Shown here: piece after piece, positions 45,897-57,422 of the stretch
Layout: every line of letters begins with the position of its first letter
Numbering within the stretch: the stretch's first letter is position 1
Assembly (NCBI RefSeq): GCF_036850765.1
Contig: NC_089491.1
Span: 93,838,740 to 93,902,739, forward strand
Length of the DNA stretch: 64,000 bases
Origin: Saccopteryx bilineata
Lineage: Eukaryota > Chordata > Mammalia > Chiroptera > Emballonuridae
Direction of reading: 5' to 3'
Notes under the pieces: generated by a model
The model's database searches: none
Told to the model about the DNA's origin: nothing
The model's input: the letters and a program-made list of their open reading frames with translations, nothing else
Made by a program: the position numbers and the translations under genes

Positions 45897-46895
45897 TTAC
45901 TTGTGGCTCTGTTTTTTTTTTTTGTTCTTTGTATCTGATTGGAGAACCCCCTTTAGTAATTCCTGGAGTGGGGGTTTTCTGATGATAAATTCCCTCATCT
46001 TTTCTGTATCTGTGAATGTTTTTATTTCTCCTTCATATTTGAAGGATAGCTTTGATGGGTATAGTATTCGTGGCTGAAAGTTTCTCTCTTTCAGGACTTT
46101 AAATATTGAGGTCCACTCTCTTCTAGCTTGTAGAGTTTCTGCTGAGAAATCTGATGATAATCTAATGGGCCTTCCTTTATATGTTGTATTCTTGTTTTCC
46201 CTGGCTGCCTTGAGAATTTTTTCTTTGCTGTTGGTTTGTGTCAATTTCATTATGATATGCCTTGGAGTAGGTTTGTTGGGGTTAAGAAAACTCGGTGTTC
46301 TGTTTGCTTCTTGAATTTGAGGCTTTAGTTCTTTCCACAGGCTTGGGAAGTTCTCATCTATTATTTGTTTGAGTATGTTCTCCATTCCATTTTCTCTCTC
46401 TTCTCCCTCTGATATACCTATTATTCTTATGTTATTCTTTTTGATGGAGTCAGATAATTCTTGTAGGGCTATCTCATTTTTTTTAATTTTTGAGTCTCTT
46501 TCTTCTTCTCTCTGTTGTGCCTCAAGTTGCTTGTCTTCTATTTCACTAATCCTCTCTTCTATCTGACCTGTTCTATTAGCTAAGCTTGTTACTTCGTTTT
46601 TCAGCTTGTGAATTGAGTTTTTCATCTCTGTTTGATTTGTCTTTATAGTTTCAATTTCTTTGGACATATATTCTTTGTGTTCATTGAGTTGTTTTCTGAG
46701 CTCCCTAAATTGCCTTTCTGTGTTTTCTTGTATATCTCGGAGGATTTTTAGGATTTCTATCTTGAATTCTCTGTCATTTAGCTCCAAGGTTTCCAATATA
46801 TTAAATTTTTTCTCCATAGATTTTTCCTCATCTAGCTGTGTTACCTCCCTTTCTTTTGTATCCATGATATTTGATTTTCTCTTCCTTAATGGCAT
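45897..46895 (-). CDS. L1-3 ORF1 protein (intact, 332 aa)
   Basis: RNA-binding chaperone of L1 with the same plan as the other two copies: MPLRKRKSN basic start, coiled coil at about 25-150, RRM-like domain with IRIIGI near 156, and a basic C-terminus ending KKKKQSHK. No stops. It differs from L1-1 at many more positions than L1-2 does, for example LDEEKSMEKKFN near residue 21 and the last dozen residues. Confidence 0.95.
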   Translation of the reverse strand: MPLRKRKSNIMDTKEREVTQLDEEKSMEKKFNILETLELNDREFKIEILKILRDIQENTERQFRELRKQLNEHKEYMSKEIETIKTNQTEMKNSIHKLKNEVTSLANRTGQIEERISEIEDKQLEAQQREEERDSKIKKNEIALQELSDSIKKNNIRIIGISEGEERENGMENILKQIIDENFPSLWKELKPQIQEANRTPSFLNPNKPTPRHIIMKLTQTNSKEKILKAARENKNTTYKGRPIRLSSDFSAETLQARREWTSIFKVLKERNFQPRILYPSKLSFKYEGEIKTFTDTEKMREFIIRKPPLQELLKGVLQSDTKNKKKKQSHK

Positions 46896-49289
46896 CTGAG
46901 GGTGGTTTTGTTGATAGTATTAATGAGATTTAATAAAGAATAAAAAGTTAAAAAAAATAAAAAATCAAAAAGAGTTGTTTTTTTAAAAAAAAAATTAATA
47001 ATGAAATAAAGAAAAATAAAATAATAATTTTTAAAAAAAGGAAATTATTCCCCCCCTCCTTTTTTCCTCTCCTCTCCCCTTTTTCTTGAGAAAATCTTGT
47101 GGTGAACTGTGAATTATAACAAACAATGCCTGTGATGGAGGTCCTGAATTGGGGAAAAGTAATAAAGGGGCAAAAAAAAAAAAAAAGAAAAAAAAGGAAA
47201 ACAAAAGGGGGGGCGGTATGGACCCACAAAAAGCAAATAAGGAAAAAATTTGGGTCAAGAATAAAATGATTTGCTTTTAGTCGTTGGTGTTTTCTAAGAG
47301 TTATGATGAGAGGAATAAGAGAACAGAAAAATGGGGGGACAAATTAAAAAAATACTATTGTATTTAGTGGAACAAGAACTAGATAAAATGGAGAGCCAGG
47401 GATGGGAGCACTGCTAGTGAGTTAAAAAGGTGAAGTAAAAAACCCCCAAAATGCCACAAACATAAGTTTGAGTCCCAGATAAGATAATTTGTTTGTTATT
47501 GAGGTTTGAATGAGAGGAGATGTAAAGGAGAAAGGAAGAAACTAATATAGAGGGAGAAAAGAAAGAGAGAGAGAGAAAAAAAGAGGGAACCACTAAAAGA
47601 AGAAAAAAGAAAGGAGAGAGAGAGAGTTAAGGGTTTTGGAGTGCAACCCTCATAGAGAGAAAGGAAGAGGAGAAAAAAGATAATGGGAGATGTAACACTT
47701 ATGGGTAGTGTAGTTCAAGGAGAGGAGAGAGTAAGACCGGCAGAGAGTTAATCGGCCAAATTGGAGGAGGAAAAAAAGTATCAAGAATGAAGATAAGAGA
47801 AACAACGAACAAATATAATAAAATGGGATAGGTTATAAAGTCTGCAGATTATTCTTGATTTTGAGAGTTTATCTTCTTGTTTTTTCTTTTCTCTCCCTCT
47901 TCCTGGTCGGTGACTCTGTACCCCGAGTTCTGCCCCTTTGGCATGCTCAGGTAGAGGTTTGCAGTTGATAAGTCTCTATGGCAATGTCATGTATTGTGCT
48001 TTAGTCTCGTTGGGAGTCAAGGCTCATTAGCTTTCATAGGCTCCGACAGTGAGAGAGTCCGTGTTCCTGGAGCCTTTCTCCTAGTCTTTCCTTCCTCAAT
48101 TAGTAGCCTGATAATCCAGCTATGGGGTTGTTGCTGCCTCTGCCTGGATAGTAAGAGGTTCAAAGAGCTGGCAACTCCCCACTCTATTTCCACTCAGCAC
48201 AGGGCTCTGGGTAAGGCTCAGTCAGTCAGAGCTGCTAGCATAATCAGGCGGGCTTTCCACCCACTCAAAGACCTCTGGCTCTGCCACTCTGTCTGGTAAC
48301 ACAGGCGGGCACCCACTTCCGGGGTGCTTGGAGGAAACTCTCATTCACTATCTGCACACGCAGACCAGGATATCTTGCCAGCAGTCTCACGCTCTGAGTG
48401 AAACCCCCAACCGCATGGAAATTTGCAGCGCTGGAATTCGCTCTCGCTCCATCCCCATGCGTGGCTTTTGCAAGGCGCTGGGGCGGCCCGAGATTCCGCT
48501 TTTGCCCACACAAAGGCCCCTGACTCTGCCCCTCTGTGCGATAACACGGGCGCGCCCTGCCGAGGCACTCGGAGGAATCGCTCACTACCTATCTGCGCGC
48601 GCACACCAGGATATGAGGCCGGCCGCGTTTCCCTGAGTGAAACCCTCACCAGCACGGAAAATTTCCACCGTTGGAATTAGTTCTCGCTCCCTCCCGTGCG
48701 CGGCTTTCCCAGGGCGCTGGGGCTGCCCAGAGATTCTGCTTTCAGCCCACAGAAAGGCCTCTGACCCTGCCTCTCTGTGGGGCAACACGGACACCCACTT
48801 CTGGGGCTTAGGAAGAGATCTCTCGCCCACTAACTGCACACCAACCAGGGGAACGGGTAAAATGGCTGCCCCGCTTGTCTTTCTTTGTTTGGGTTTGGCG
48901 CGAGTGTTAGCTTGTATTGCCCGGCTTGCCACAGGAACAGTTTTTCCTCCGCTAGGATATCCGTGCCACAGCCTGGTTCGGCCTTTTGTGCGCGGCCTGG
49001 ATGTATTCACCCCCTTTGCCCGCCTCAGTTTCTATATTCACAGTTACCAGAGAAAGCCGCCCTGTTTAGGTTAGTGAGGAAGGCGGAGCATTTCTTACTC
49101 CCTATTTCCTTCAGGATTTGGTTATATATTTAGCCAATTTTTCACTCGACCATACCTTCGGGTGTATTGTGAAGCATCTGGAGGCTCCAAGTATAGGTTT
49201 TTCTGTTTCTGGTTGAAGATCTTGTTGAGTTTTGGGGGAGATTTATCGGTATCGCTTCCTACTCCGCCATTACTCTGACGTCATCTCAC
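46896..49289 (-). promoter_or_regulatory. L1-3 5' UTR with tandem monomers
   Basis: The 2.4-kb 5' UTR has a purine-rich stretch next to ORF1 (46900-47880 as read on +). Tandem units of about 245-250 bp follow, marked by ctctgccactctgtctggta near 48276, ctctgcccctctgtgcgata near 48524 and cctgcctctctgtggggcaa near 48766. The units are rich in CG. At the place corresponding to the L1-1 splice acceptor the minus strand reads attaatactatcaac, so the AG is absent. Confidence 0.8.
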
Positions 49290-49437
49290 AATTTTTTTTT
49301 TTTAAAAAAGCGCATAACACAAAAGATGACTGTTTTTGAGGAGCATTTAAACTTCTGAAAAATAATAATGGATGAATTTTACATCCAAGTTTGGAATATC
49401 TAACGTGGAGAAAGAGAAAGGGAGGTGGTTGAAGAGT

Positions 49438-49439
<2 letters not shown>

Positions 49440-49486
<47 letters not shown>
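49440..49486. repeat. (TA)n microsatellite
   Basis: About 23 perfect TA units at the boundary of the old L1 fragment. Confidence 0.97.
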
Positions 49487-49490
<4 letters not shown>

Positions 49491-50385
49491 CTTTATGGTG
49501 CATCCACTGTGGAAAACAGTAAGGCATTTCCTTAAAAATGAGAAATGGAACTGCCTTATGACCCAGCTATCCCACTTCTAGGAATATGTAAGAAACCCAA
49601 AACACTACTTCAAAAGAAGATATGCACCTTTATGTTCATTGTAGCATTATTTACAATAATCAAGTTTTGGAATCAGCCCAGGTGTCCATCAGTAGACTAA
49701 TAGATAGAATAGCTGTTGTATATTTATACAACAGGATACTAATTAGCCTTAAAAAAAAGAAAAAACATTACCTTTTGTGACAGCCAACCTGGGAGCATTA
49801 CACTAAGTGAAATAAGTCAGAGAAAAACAAATTCCTAATGATTTCACCTTCATGTGGAATCTAATAAACAAAATAAACTAACAAACAAAATAGAAGCAGA
49901 CTCATAGACAGAGAAAACAGACGGACAGCTGTTAGAGGGGAGGGAGCAGAGGAGGATTAAGGTCATTTGAGGCCCTGGGCACAGAAGAAAATATTGGGCT
50001 CCTTACGTTAGAAAAAAGTGTAAAGTTGGGGTTTTGTGTGGTCCTTCAGAAGTTGAGGCCCAAGGCACACATCAGGTGTGCCCGCCGTTAAATCTGCCTC
50101 TGGGAGGGAGGTTGTTAGTCTGGGTGAAAAAGGTAAAGGGATTGATCAAAAAAATAATAATAAACCTCATAGCCACAGACAATAGTAGAGTGATTATCAG
50201 AAGAAAAGGGGGTGAGAGAAGGTGGAGGAGGCTATATGAGAATGATGGTGAAGGAAAGAGACTCCACTTGAGTGGTGAACACACAATACAGTGTACAGAT
50301 GATTTCTTGTGAAATCATGCACCTGAAACATATATAATTGTGTTAACTAGTGTCACGTCAATAAACTAAAAAAACTCCCATAAAT
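49487..50385 (+). mobile_element. Old L1 3' end, split by a hAT insertion
   Basis: A sense fragment of an old L1: ORF2 end (ttatgacccagctatccc, ttcattgtagcattattta, ggtgtccatcagtagac) and 3' UTR (atgtggaatctaataaac, ggtgaacacacaatacag, gtcacgtcaataaac). The 156-bp hAT at 49947-50102 is inserted in it. All frames are broken. Confidence 0.88.
49947..50102. mobile_element. Short hAT MITE (156 bp) with perfect TSD
   Basis: The termini are cagaggaggattaagg and, inverted at the right, cagaggcagatttaacg. A perfect 8-bp duplication, ggagggag, lies at 49939-49946 and 50103-50110. Removing the element and one duplication restores a continuous old-L1 3' UTR. There is no coding capacity. Confidence 0.9.
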
Positions 50386-50830
50386 AAATAAATATAAAAA
50401 GATTAACACACACAGAGAATCAGCAATCAACAAAGCTAGCATGTAGATAACAAATCATTTCTTCAGAAGGATCTGTGAAATGAACCAAGTCCCAATGAAT
50501 AGAACTTTTGGAGATTAAGAAAACAAACGTTTACTTTAAAAATGTTGAAGCATATTTTGACCTAGTTACTAATTCCCATAGTACATCTGAGAAGCAAAAG
50601 GGCCAATTTTTGCTAATATTTCTCATGGATCACAAAACAACCTTCACTGAGCTTATTACATCATTAGTATTCAATATTTGTTTTTGTTTTACTTCTTTTT
50701 AGACCACTGTTTTTTTTAATCTGTAATCATATAGAAGGGTTCAGTGAAAAAATGGTTGGTGAAATTTCTGCTTTCTGGAGAATATTTTATGCTAAATGTG
50801 TAATTATTTCTTAATTTATTTCTTTAAAAG
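50386..50830. other. Unassigned AT-rich sequence
   Basis: No gene or repeat is recognised. Confidence 0.4.
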
Positions 50831-50843
50831 AAAGTGAAACTCC

Positions 50844-51022
50844 AGCCCTGATGGGATAGCTTGGTTGGTTAAAGCATCGTCAGGAAGCACAGGGGTTGCC
50901 AGTTCAATCCTCGGTCAGGGCACACACAGGAACAGATCAATGTTCCTGTATCTCTTTCTCTCCCTTCATCTCTCTCTAAAATCAATAATATAAATGTTAA
51001 AAAAAGAAAAATATTCTTTAAA
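50844..51022 (+). mobile_element. tRNA-derived SINE, family C
   Basis: Head agccctgatgggatagctt, box A tagcttggttggttaaagc and box B agttcaatcctcgg, then cacaggaacagatcaatg and ctctaaaatcaataat. It differs from families A and B. Flanked by a perfect 13-bp target-site duplication, aaagtgaaactcc, at 50831-50843 and 51023-51035. Confidence 0.88.
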
Positions 51023-51035
51023 AAAGTGAAACTCC

Positions 51036-51353
51036 CTTCTTGATACTGTCCCTTGACACACTCATTCCCCCTTAGGTCCAGAGATAACTTTATTTTCACT
51101 AATTTTCTCCCACTAATAGACAAAACACTACTCCAAAAACTTTACTTCTATTTCAACAAGGGAAACAGAACCCCATTCTTAATTTTCTTCTTTTGACATT
51201 ACCCAGTTTTGGCAATGCTTTCATTATAAGAACACTCTTAAGTAAAGTTGTTTAATCTAAATAGGTAAATGATTTTAAGAGATTGATAGAGAAGTGCAGG
51301 CTACATAAGATAAAGGAAATACCTCTTCTATTGTTTAAAAAGTTACATTGTAG
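51036..51353. other. Unassigned sequence
   Basis: No gene or repeat is recognised. Confidence 0.4.
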
Positions 51354-51366
51354 TTTTAGTTTGTTT

Positions 51367-51762
51367 ATTTATTTTTATTATTATTATTGTATTTTTCTGA
51401 AGTGAGAAGCCGGCAGGAGGGGGCAGGAGGAATCAGACAGACAGACTCCCGCATGCACCCGATCAGAATCCATGCAGCATGCCCACCAGGGGGCGATGCC
51501 TGGCCCATCTGGGGCATTGCTCCACTGCAATCGAAGCCATTCTGGCACTGGAGGCAAGGCCATGGAGCCCTCCTCAGCACCCGGGCCAACTTTGCTCCAA
51601 TGGAGCCTTGGCTGTGGGAGGGGAAGAGATAGATAGATAGAAAGAAGAGGGGGAAGGGAAAGAAGAGATGAGCGCTTCTTCTGTGTGCCCAGGCCTGGAA
51701 TTGAACCTGGGAGTTCCACATGCCAAGCTGACACTCTACCATTGACCCAACTGGCCAGGACA
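51367..51762 (-). mobile_element. tRNA-derived SINE, family A
   Basis: Antisense copy closely related to the one at 27040-27438 (cccaccagggggcgatgcc, tttgctccaatggagcctt) but with a single, not duplicated, cccaccaggggg unit. Head at the right end (ctctaccattgacccaactg). Target-site duplication ttttagtttgttt / ttttagtttattt at 51354-51366 and 51763-51775, with one mismatch. Confidence 0.9.
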
Positions 51763-51775
51763 TTTTAGTTTATTT

Positions 51776-51889
51776 TAACATATCTTTCCCACTACCTTTT
51801 ACATTTTCATTGACTTCCATGTTGTTCATTTACTATTTAAAACTTTGGCCTCCACATCTCTATATTTCAATTCTTTGAATCCTTTGCCA

Positions 51890-51936
<47 letters not shown>

Positions 51937-53706
51937 TCTATTCTTTCTCTCTCTCTCTCTCTCTTTCACATACACAAACACAAGCACACTCAGAAATTAC
52001 CATATGTTCATTTTCTGCTAAATTCTGACAATACCCTCCAAGTTTTAGAATATAGTTCCTGATGACTTTATAACCATATTCTTCTGCTTATTGTAAATAC
52101 TTTTTACTGATACTACTATTGACTAAAGTAAAAATTCATACCCTCATTTTTGTGGCTCAGTAAAAGAGTAAGTACACCAGTAAGGTTAAGAAATACATGC
52201 TACTTAATGTAATTAGAATTAATCTTGCTTTGCATGTTCAAATTTCATAGGATCATTACTATAATTAAATAAGATTATGCCTATACAGTACTTATCATAA
52301 TATATGAGGCATATCAAGCTCTTAATTGTGAATTCTAACTACTGCTTCCTATTATTCCTAATACCATGTACTACAATACTAAGGGGTATATGCCACTGAA
52401 AATAGAATTAGAAAATGCATACAATATTGTGAGATGCACAAAAAATTCTGATGAATCACATTTTTTTCTCTTATAAGTTTTAGAGCTCAGTAAAAATAAA
52501 CACAGAAGATTTGAGAAAATAAAAAGCTTAGTTATTGCTAATCAGAGCCAGAAAACATATCTTGGACTTGTTGCATCAATTTTTTTTATACTTACTTTTG
52601 TCCCCTTAATTGTCTTGTGCCTTAGTCCCTAGACACCTACTGGGCAATGAATAGCTTATTTTTCAGAGACAGAGCTGACCTGACTTACCTCCTAACGTCA
52701 CAAAAGCAGCAGGAACATAGAAAAAAGAATACATGTGAAATGTGCTAAGCCATATGAAAGAAGGTAGGGAAGAAGAAGGGTGGAAACATTGACTTTTCCC
52801 CATCCAGCAGTGTTCTTTCTGCCCTTTCTCAATTATTTATCACTAATCATATTTTCTTCTAGAAACAGAAATGAAAAAAAAAATAATCAAAGCTCTCTTC
52901 CTTACAATTCTTGGAGGAATGAAGCTCCTATTATATGGATGAAAGAAGAAAAATAGGGGAAAAAAAGATGACTTTCCTACAAGGCATTTTCTATGATCAC
53001 TTATCTACTTAATTCATTCTGAGCAAATTTTCCACAATAGTTTGAAGTCAGAAATGTGGAGAAATTGTTTGGCAAGCTTCTCACCTTGAAATCGCCATCT
53101 CGACACACATACAGGTTACATCAGTGTGATAGGTTGGCTCTTTATCACTGGCTGATCTAATTGATGAATAGGGGAAAATGTACTATAAGGAAGTTCTGTG
53201 GATTCTAAATCATGTATAATGTATATGGTAGAAAATTATTACAAGAAATTTTCACTGTGCATCATGCTTATATTCTTCCTCTACAAGCAACTAAATGCTT
53301 ATATGACTTTTCTCATCAATTAGCCACACATAAATCCTGAGTATAAATTGTGCCAATAATATCTCATCAAAATCTGCTGCCATGATTTGGACAGTCTTTA
53401 TTGGGTTCACCATTTAGTATACAATATCATAAGTAGAATTTGAAAAACCTATATTTATACCAACAAGTTTCTTTTTAGGTGAGACATATTTTGGAAAATG
53501 GTATCCAAGTAGAATTCACTGCAAACATCATATTTTCTCCATATTCCTATAATAGGAAAAAAAAAATTCTAAAAGGACTTGTAGTAGGCAATGATTGGTG
53601 TTGGCTTCCAGAAATCTGTTACTCATTTTTGGAAACTTTACCCCAATTTTCCACTGAGACACCACCCACTCTGACTTTCAGTTCCCACACTTCATTTGAT
53701 CCCTTC
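51776..53706. other. AT-rich sequence with (AT)n and (CT)n
   Basis: A 42-bp (AT)n tract at 51893-51934 and a (CT)n tract at 51949-51965 are the only clear features. No exon or transposon is recognised in the remainder. An open frame at 53479-53865 runs into the LTR and shows no domain. Confidence 0.45.
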
Positions 53707-54140
53707 TGTCAGCCAAGAAAGCCCAAGTCCAAGGGGGCTTCTCCCTTGTTGATTCTTCTTAATTTAGGAGAGGGACAGGGTACAGCATTCAAGCAGAGCG
53801 AGCAGTTTATTAAGCAAAGCTATACACTTGGCACAAGGCACAGGCAGGTAACTCAGCTAGCCTGAGCGCTCCACCTGTTGGGGTCTCAAAAGTTATATAC
53901 TCTTCGTTTGAAGGCTTTGTTTCCTGTTATTGGTTCGAACGTATAGGATCTCAAGGTTTCCCTTCCTTGATGTTGGGACTAACATACAGGGGTTCAAGGT
54001 CATTTAAACATCCGGTGATTTTGTTTTGGCAGACCTTAAGACTGCTGACTCCTCCTTTAGTGAGTGTGATAAACCCCTTTTTTTCTCCTCTACGCTTTTA
54101 CTACCCTGGGGGAATGTTAGGTAGAACTGTCTGTTGATAC
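53707..54140 (-). repeat. 3' LTR of the ERV
   Basis: The sequence matches the right-hand LTR over gcagtttattaagcaaagct, ggcacaaggcac, gcctgagcgctcc and gcagaccttaagactgctga. The aataaa poly(A) signal read on the minus strand lies in the gcttaataaactgc word. The left edge tgtca is CA-ending on the minus strand. The U3 edge near 54140 is approximate, because homology fades after acagtt. Confidence 0.82.
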
Positions 54141-54560
54141 CTTGAGTGATACTATCCAAATGCTTTTGGGGTGCTGAAGGTTGACAATCAGTCTTCTGTA
54201 TCTACTTCCTGCTGAGTGAGGATGTGGAGCTGGTTCTGGGACGGCATCAGTTGCTCCCTGTCTGGGCAGGTGAGGGTCAGGGTTCTGTATAGCATTTGTT
54301 AGCAGCCTGATCTAGAGGGTTGAGAGGCATGTCTACCTATTCTGGTTGGATGGCCATTTGTAGGTAAATTGTTGTCAGCCTGGAAGATGTGAAACAGACA
54401 AGTGTATTAAGGATACAAAGTTAAAAAAAAAAAAGTAGGAAAAACAGTAAGTTCAGGAGAAATGGAAAGGGCAAGAGCCAAGAACTCCATGACTAGACAC
54501 TTGCCTAGGAAGTCTATCCCTGTTTGGCCTGAGCTTGGAGCTTTTTTGCCTTATAATTAT
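54141..54560. other. ERV interior next to the 3' LTR, unrecognised
   Basis: This is where integrase end and env would be expected, but no retroviral motif is readable. It may be diverged env or unrelated DNA. Confidence 0.35.
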
Positions 54561-55450
54561 GTAAGTCCTTGATTGCCTTTTATTGTGTATTTTGGGGGAA
54601 GGTGGGGAAGGTCTTTTCGACAGTATTCTGTTTCATTTTTAGTTTGTCCACACTCCTTGACCCATTCACTCTCCTCTATTGGGGTATAAACTGATTTAAA
54701 CTGGTGGGTATTAGAGTTCCAACTACTGGTTTCCTTGTTGTAGCTACTTTTTTTTTTATCAGTGTGGTTAGTAAACCTATTTCCTGATAAAATTGTATCT
54801 ATTTTTTTAGTGGCCTCTACATTGAAGTACTTCCATTTCTTAGGGAAATTTAATAATCTCTAAGAGTTTTAAAATATAAGATCTATATTTCATTGGTCCT
54901 TGTTCTGAGTTTAGATACCCTCTTTCTTTCCAACTAGCTGCACAAACATGTAATATTAGAAATGCATATTTAGAGTCAGTGTGTACATTTAATTTTTGTT
55001 CTTTCCTAATTCTAGGGCTCTTGTGAGGACTATTACCTCTGCTAATTGATCTGAGGCTGGGGGGGGGGGGACGAGCTCCAGCCTCTGACAGCAAGCTGAG
55101 GTCCTGCTGTACACCTAGTATAATGTACCCCTTCCCTCATGAAACGGCTTCTATCTGAGACCCAAACCTCATCTGGACTTTGGAATGGTTGGTTTTTTAA
55201 GTTTGGTTCGCCAACACAAACTTGATCTATGATCTCACAACAATTCCATATAGCCTTTATTTTGGGGGTAGGCATTAGGGTAGCTGGATTTAAGATGGAG
55301 CAGCTTTCCATCTTTACCTGTGGGATTTTTATTAGGATAGCTTAATACTTTAACATGTGATTATTGGTAGGCCAGTGAGGTCCCTTAGTATTAAATAATG
55401 GACAATTTGATGAGAAGTATATAGAGTTATATATCTTGTCTTAATGTTAT
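54561..55450 (-). pseudogene. ERV pol: RNase H remnant and start of integrase
   Basis: On the minus strand, NPATLMP and WVSDRSRF (54840-55311 region) correspond to the linker and the first catalytic-Asp motif of retroviral RNase H, where the Gly after Asp has become Arg. HTDSKYAF followed by HVCAASWKERG is the conserved RNase H helix region. A GNR word, about 40 codons on, marks the end of RNase H, and a short stretch with YTPIEE may be the start of integrase. The two parts are in different frames. Nothing resembling the integrase catalytic core follows. Confidence 0.8.
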
Positions 55451-56690
55451 TTTAAGTGCTTTTTCTAAAAGCAAGGCTGCGACAGCTACTACCTGAGGCA
55501 GTGAGGCCAGCCTTGAGTCACTGTATCTAGCTCTTTTGAAAAATAGTCTACAGGCTTTTTGGTGTGTCCCAAGGCCTGAGTCAGGATCCCTAATGCTATT
55601 TCCTGTTTTATTTAGTAATATATAATTTGAAGAGCTTTTCTAAATTGGTAAACTTTGGGCTGATGTTTGTGTAAGAGTTTCTTTGAGTTGTTTGAAAGCC
55701 TTTTGTTCTTCTCTCTCCCAATATGAGCTAGTTGACCCTTTGATTGCTCTTCTTTAAAGTCCTGCAAAGGGGTCTGGCCTTTTCCCTATATCCTAAAATT
55801 CATAGTCTGTAATATCCTGTTAATCCCAAGAATGCGTGCAGCTGTTTCTGTGTGGTGGGCTCAGGAAGGCCTAAAATGGCCTGTATTCTATTTGAGGATT
55901 GTGTTGTAATATCTGTTCCTTATTCCTAGATATTTTATAGCCCTTATCTGCTAAGAAATTCAGGGTCTGTATTACATATCTGTGTCCTAGCTCCCCCATA
56001 AGAGAACAGATAAGTAAGTCCTCTACATATTAAATTGTTTGACTTCCCCCCATAAGTGATAGGTCCCTTTAGTCCTCTGTCAATGCTTGTTCAAATAAAT
56101 GTGGACTATCTTTGAATCCCTGAGGAAGGACAGTCCAGGTTAGTTGTTGTTTATGTCCCCCATAAAAAAGAAAATAAAAATTGGTGGGGTGAGTCTAGTG
56201 GGATGCAGAGGAAGGCATCCTTTAAGTCTAATAGTATACAGAACCATTGAATTTGGGGGAGAATTTGTCCTAAGATAGTTTAAGGGTTTGGTAGTATAGG
56301 ATATATAGGAATAACAGCTTCACTGATTGCCCTTAAATCTTGAACAAATTTATATGTTCCATTCTTTTTCTTAATATGTAAGATGGAAATATTATAGGGA
56401 GAATTATAAGATACTAGTCACCCATGATCAAGGAATGTAGTAATAATTTTTTTTTTTGTAGCCCTTCCCTGGCCTTTAAATTTATGGGGTATTGTCTTCT
56501 ATAAGGAAAATTGATTGGATCCTTTGATTTGATCATAACTGGTTTGCCTTTAAGAGCCTGACCAGGAATTCCTGTTGCCCAAACTTGAGAGTTAAGTTCT
56601 TGTTCCTCATTTATATTAGTTTTAGTTGATCCTCTTTTAATGAATAATGCCACAGGAGGGACAGGTTTCTCAGTGTCCATAAAGAAAATT
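55451..56690 (-). pseudogene. ERV pol: reverse transcriptase remnant
   Basis: Read on the minus strand: VWATGIPG, then QYPINLKAREGLQ (RT N-terminus, near 56414-56600), then LDLKDAF (first catalytic Asp, near 56215), LPQGFKDSPHLF (about 56100-56140), and the active-site loop at 56018-56029. There the second residue pair reads ED instead of DD, and a TAA stop lies directly upstream at 56030-56032. These words and their order are typical of gammaretrovirus-like RT. The gene is dead through stops, frameshifts and the active-site change. Confidence 0.85.
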
Positions 56691-57046
56691 ACTGTGTCCT
56701 AACTTTATTTACAATATCTCTGCCTTAATAATGGAGTGGGGTCCTCTCTCATCACTAAAAATCAGTGTGCAGAGGTGTACCCCGCCCCCCCCCCCCAGAG
56801 GCAGTGTAAGGAATGGAGTCAAACACTTTGTCTGGAGTGTGTCATCTATTCTCTGGGGTGTGTGATCAGAATAAAGGGGCCCCCATAGGAGATTAACACA
56901 GAGAAGGTGGCTCCTGTGTGTGAAAAAAATATTAATAACCCTTCCTGCCACTTCAAGGGTTACCCTGGGCTCCATCCCTCTTATGAAGATGTTCCTAGCA
57001 GAGCTGACTGGACTGTAAGACCCTATCAGTTCAAGGCCCTGGCGCT
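56691..57046 (-). pseudogene. ERV protease remnant
   Basis: EPRVTLEVAG at the start of the frame (near 56975) is the usual entry into a gammaretroviral protease. About ten residues later the catalytic Asp-Thr-Gly is not present (the stretch reads FFTHRSH), so the enzyme could not be active. It lies between the zinc knuckle and RT, as expected. Confidence 0.65.
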
Positions 57047-57422
57047 TCAGGGTTCCGACCTAGGCTCCTTTTGGCCCTTGGGGCAGTCCTTCCTCCAACG
57101 GTCAGACTTTTGGCACAAGGGAAGTGGTGTTCTGGGAGGCTTTTTTCCAAAACATTCTCTCTTCCAGTGTCCAGGTTTTCCACATTTGTGACAATTGCCA
57201 GAGCCAGTGCCCTTGGGTTTTCCCTTTTGTGGACCTAGAGGCCATTGCCCCTGCATTGCACTTGTTAATTGGGCTTGCCTTTCCTCCTTGTGTTTTTCCT
57301 TTTCTAGGGCCCTTTCCTAATCATCTTGATCTCTACAATAGAACACTGGGGAAGCTGCCCGTAGTCTAGTCTCTATAGGAGTCACCAGTCTCATTCCTAA
57401 TTTTTGTAGTTTCCCTCTAAGA
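57047..57422 (-). pseudogene. ERV gag: capsid end and nucleocapsid zinc knuckle
   Basis: On the minus strand, GKLQKLG just after the hAT insertion is the capsid C-terminus. A charged linker (LEKEKHKEERQ) follows, then CHKCGKPGHWKREC, a complete CX2CX4HX4C zinc knuckle, at about 57150-57200. A single zinc knuckle is typical of gammaretrovirus-related gag. The frame has a stop between linker and capsid. Confidence 0.88.

Larger units (their letters stand above)
41519..49289 (-). mobile_element. L1-3, full-length LINE-1
   Basis: A complete 7.8-kb L1 on the minus strand: the 3' end and tail are at the left and the 5' end at 49289 (gatgacgtcagagtaatggcgg read on the minus strand). The target-site duplication is aa, a T-run, then aaa, at 41504-41518 and from 49290; T-run length differs (10 versus 12). 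ORF1 is intact. ORF2 is broken at two places. It differs from L1-1 and L1-2 throughout the 5' UTR, and its 5' UTR carries tandem ~250-bp units. It belongs to a related but distinct subfamily. Confidence 0.94.

Noticed and set aside
54077..54100. Polypurine tract (minus strand) marking the 3' LTR border
   Set aside because: A similar purine run is present at the same place in the 5' LTR, so it lies within U3 and does not mark the border.
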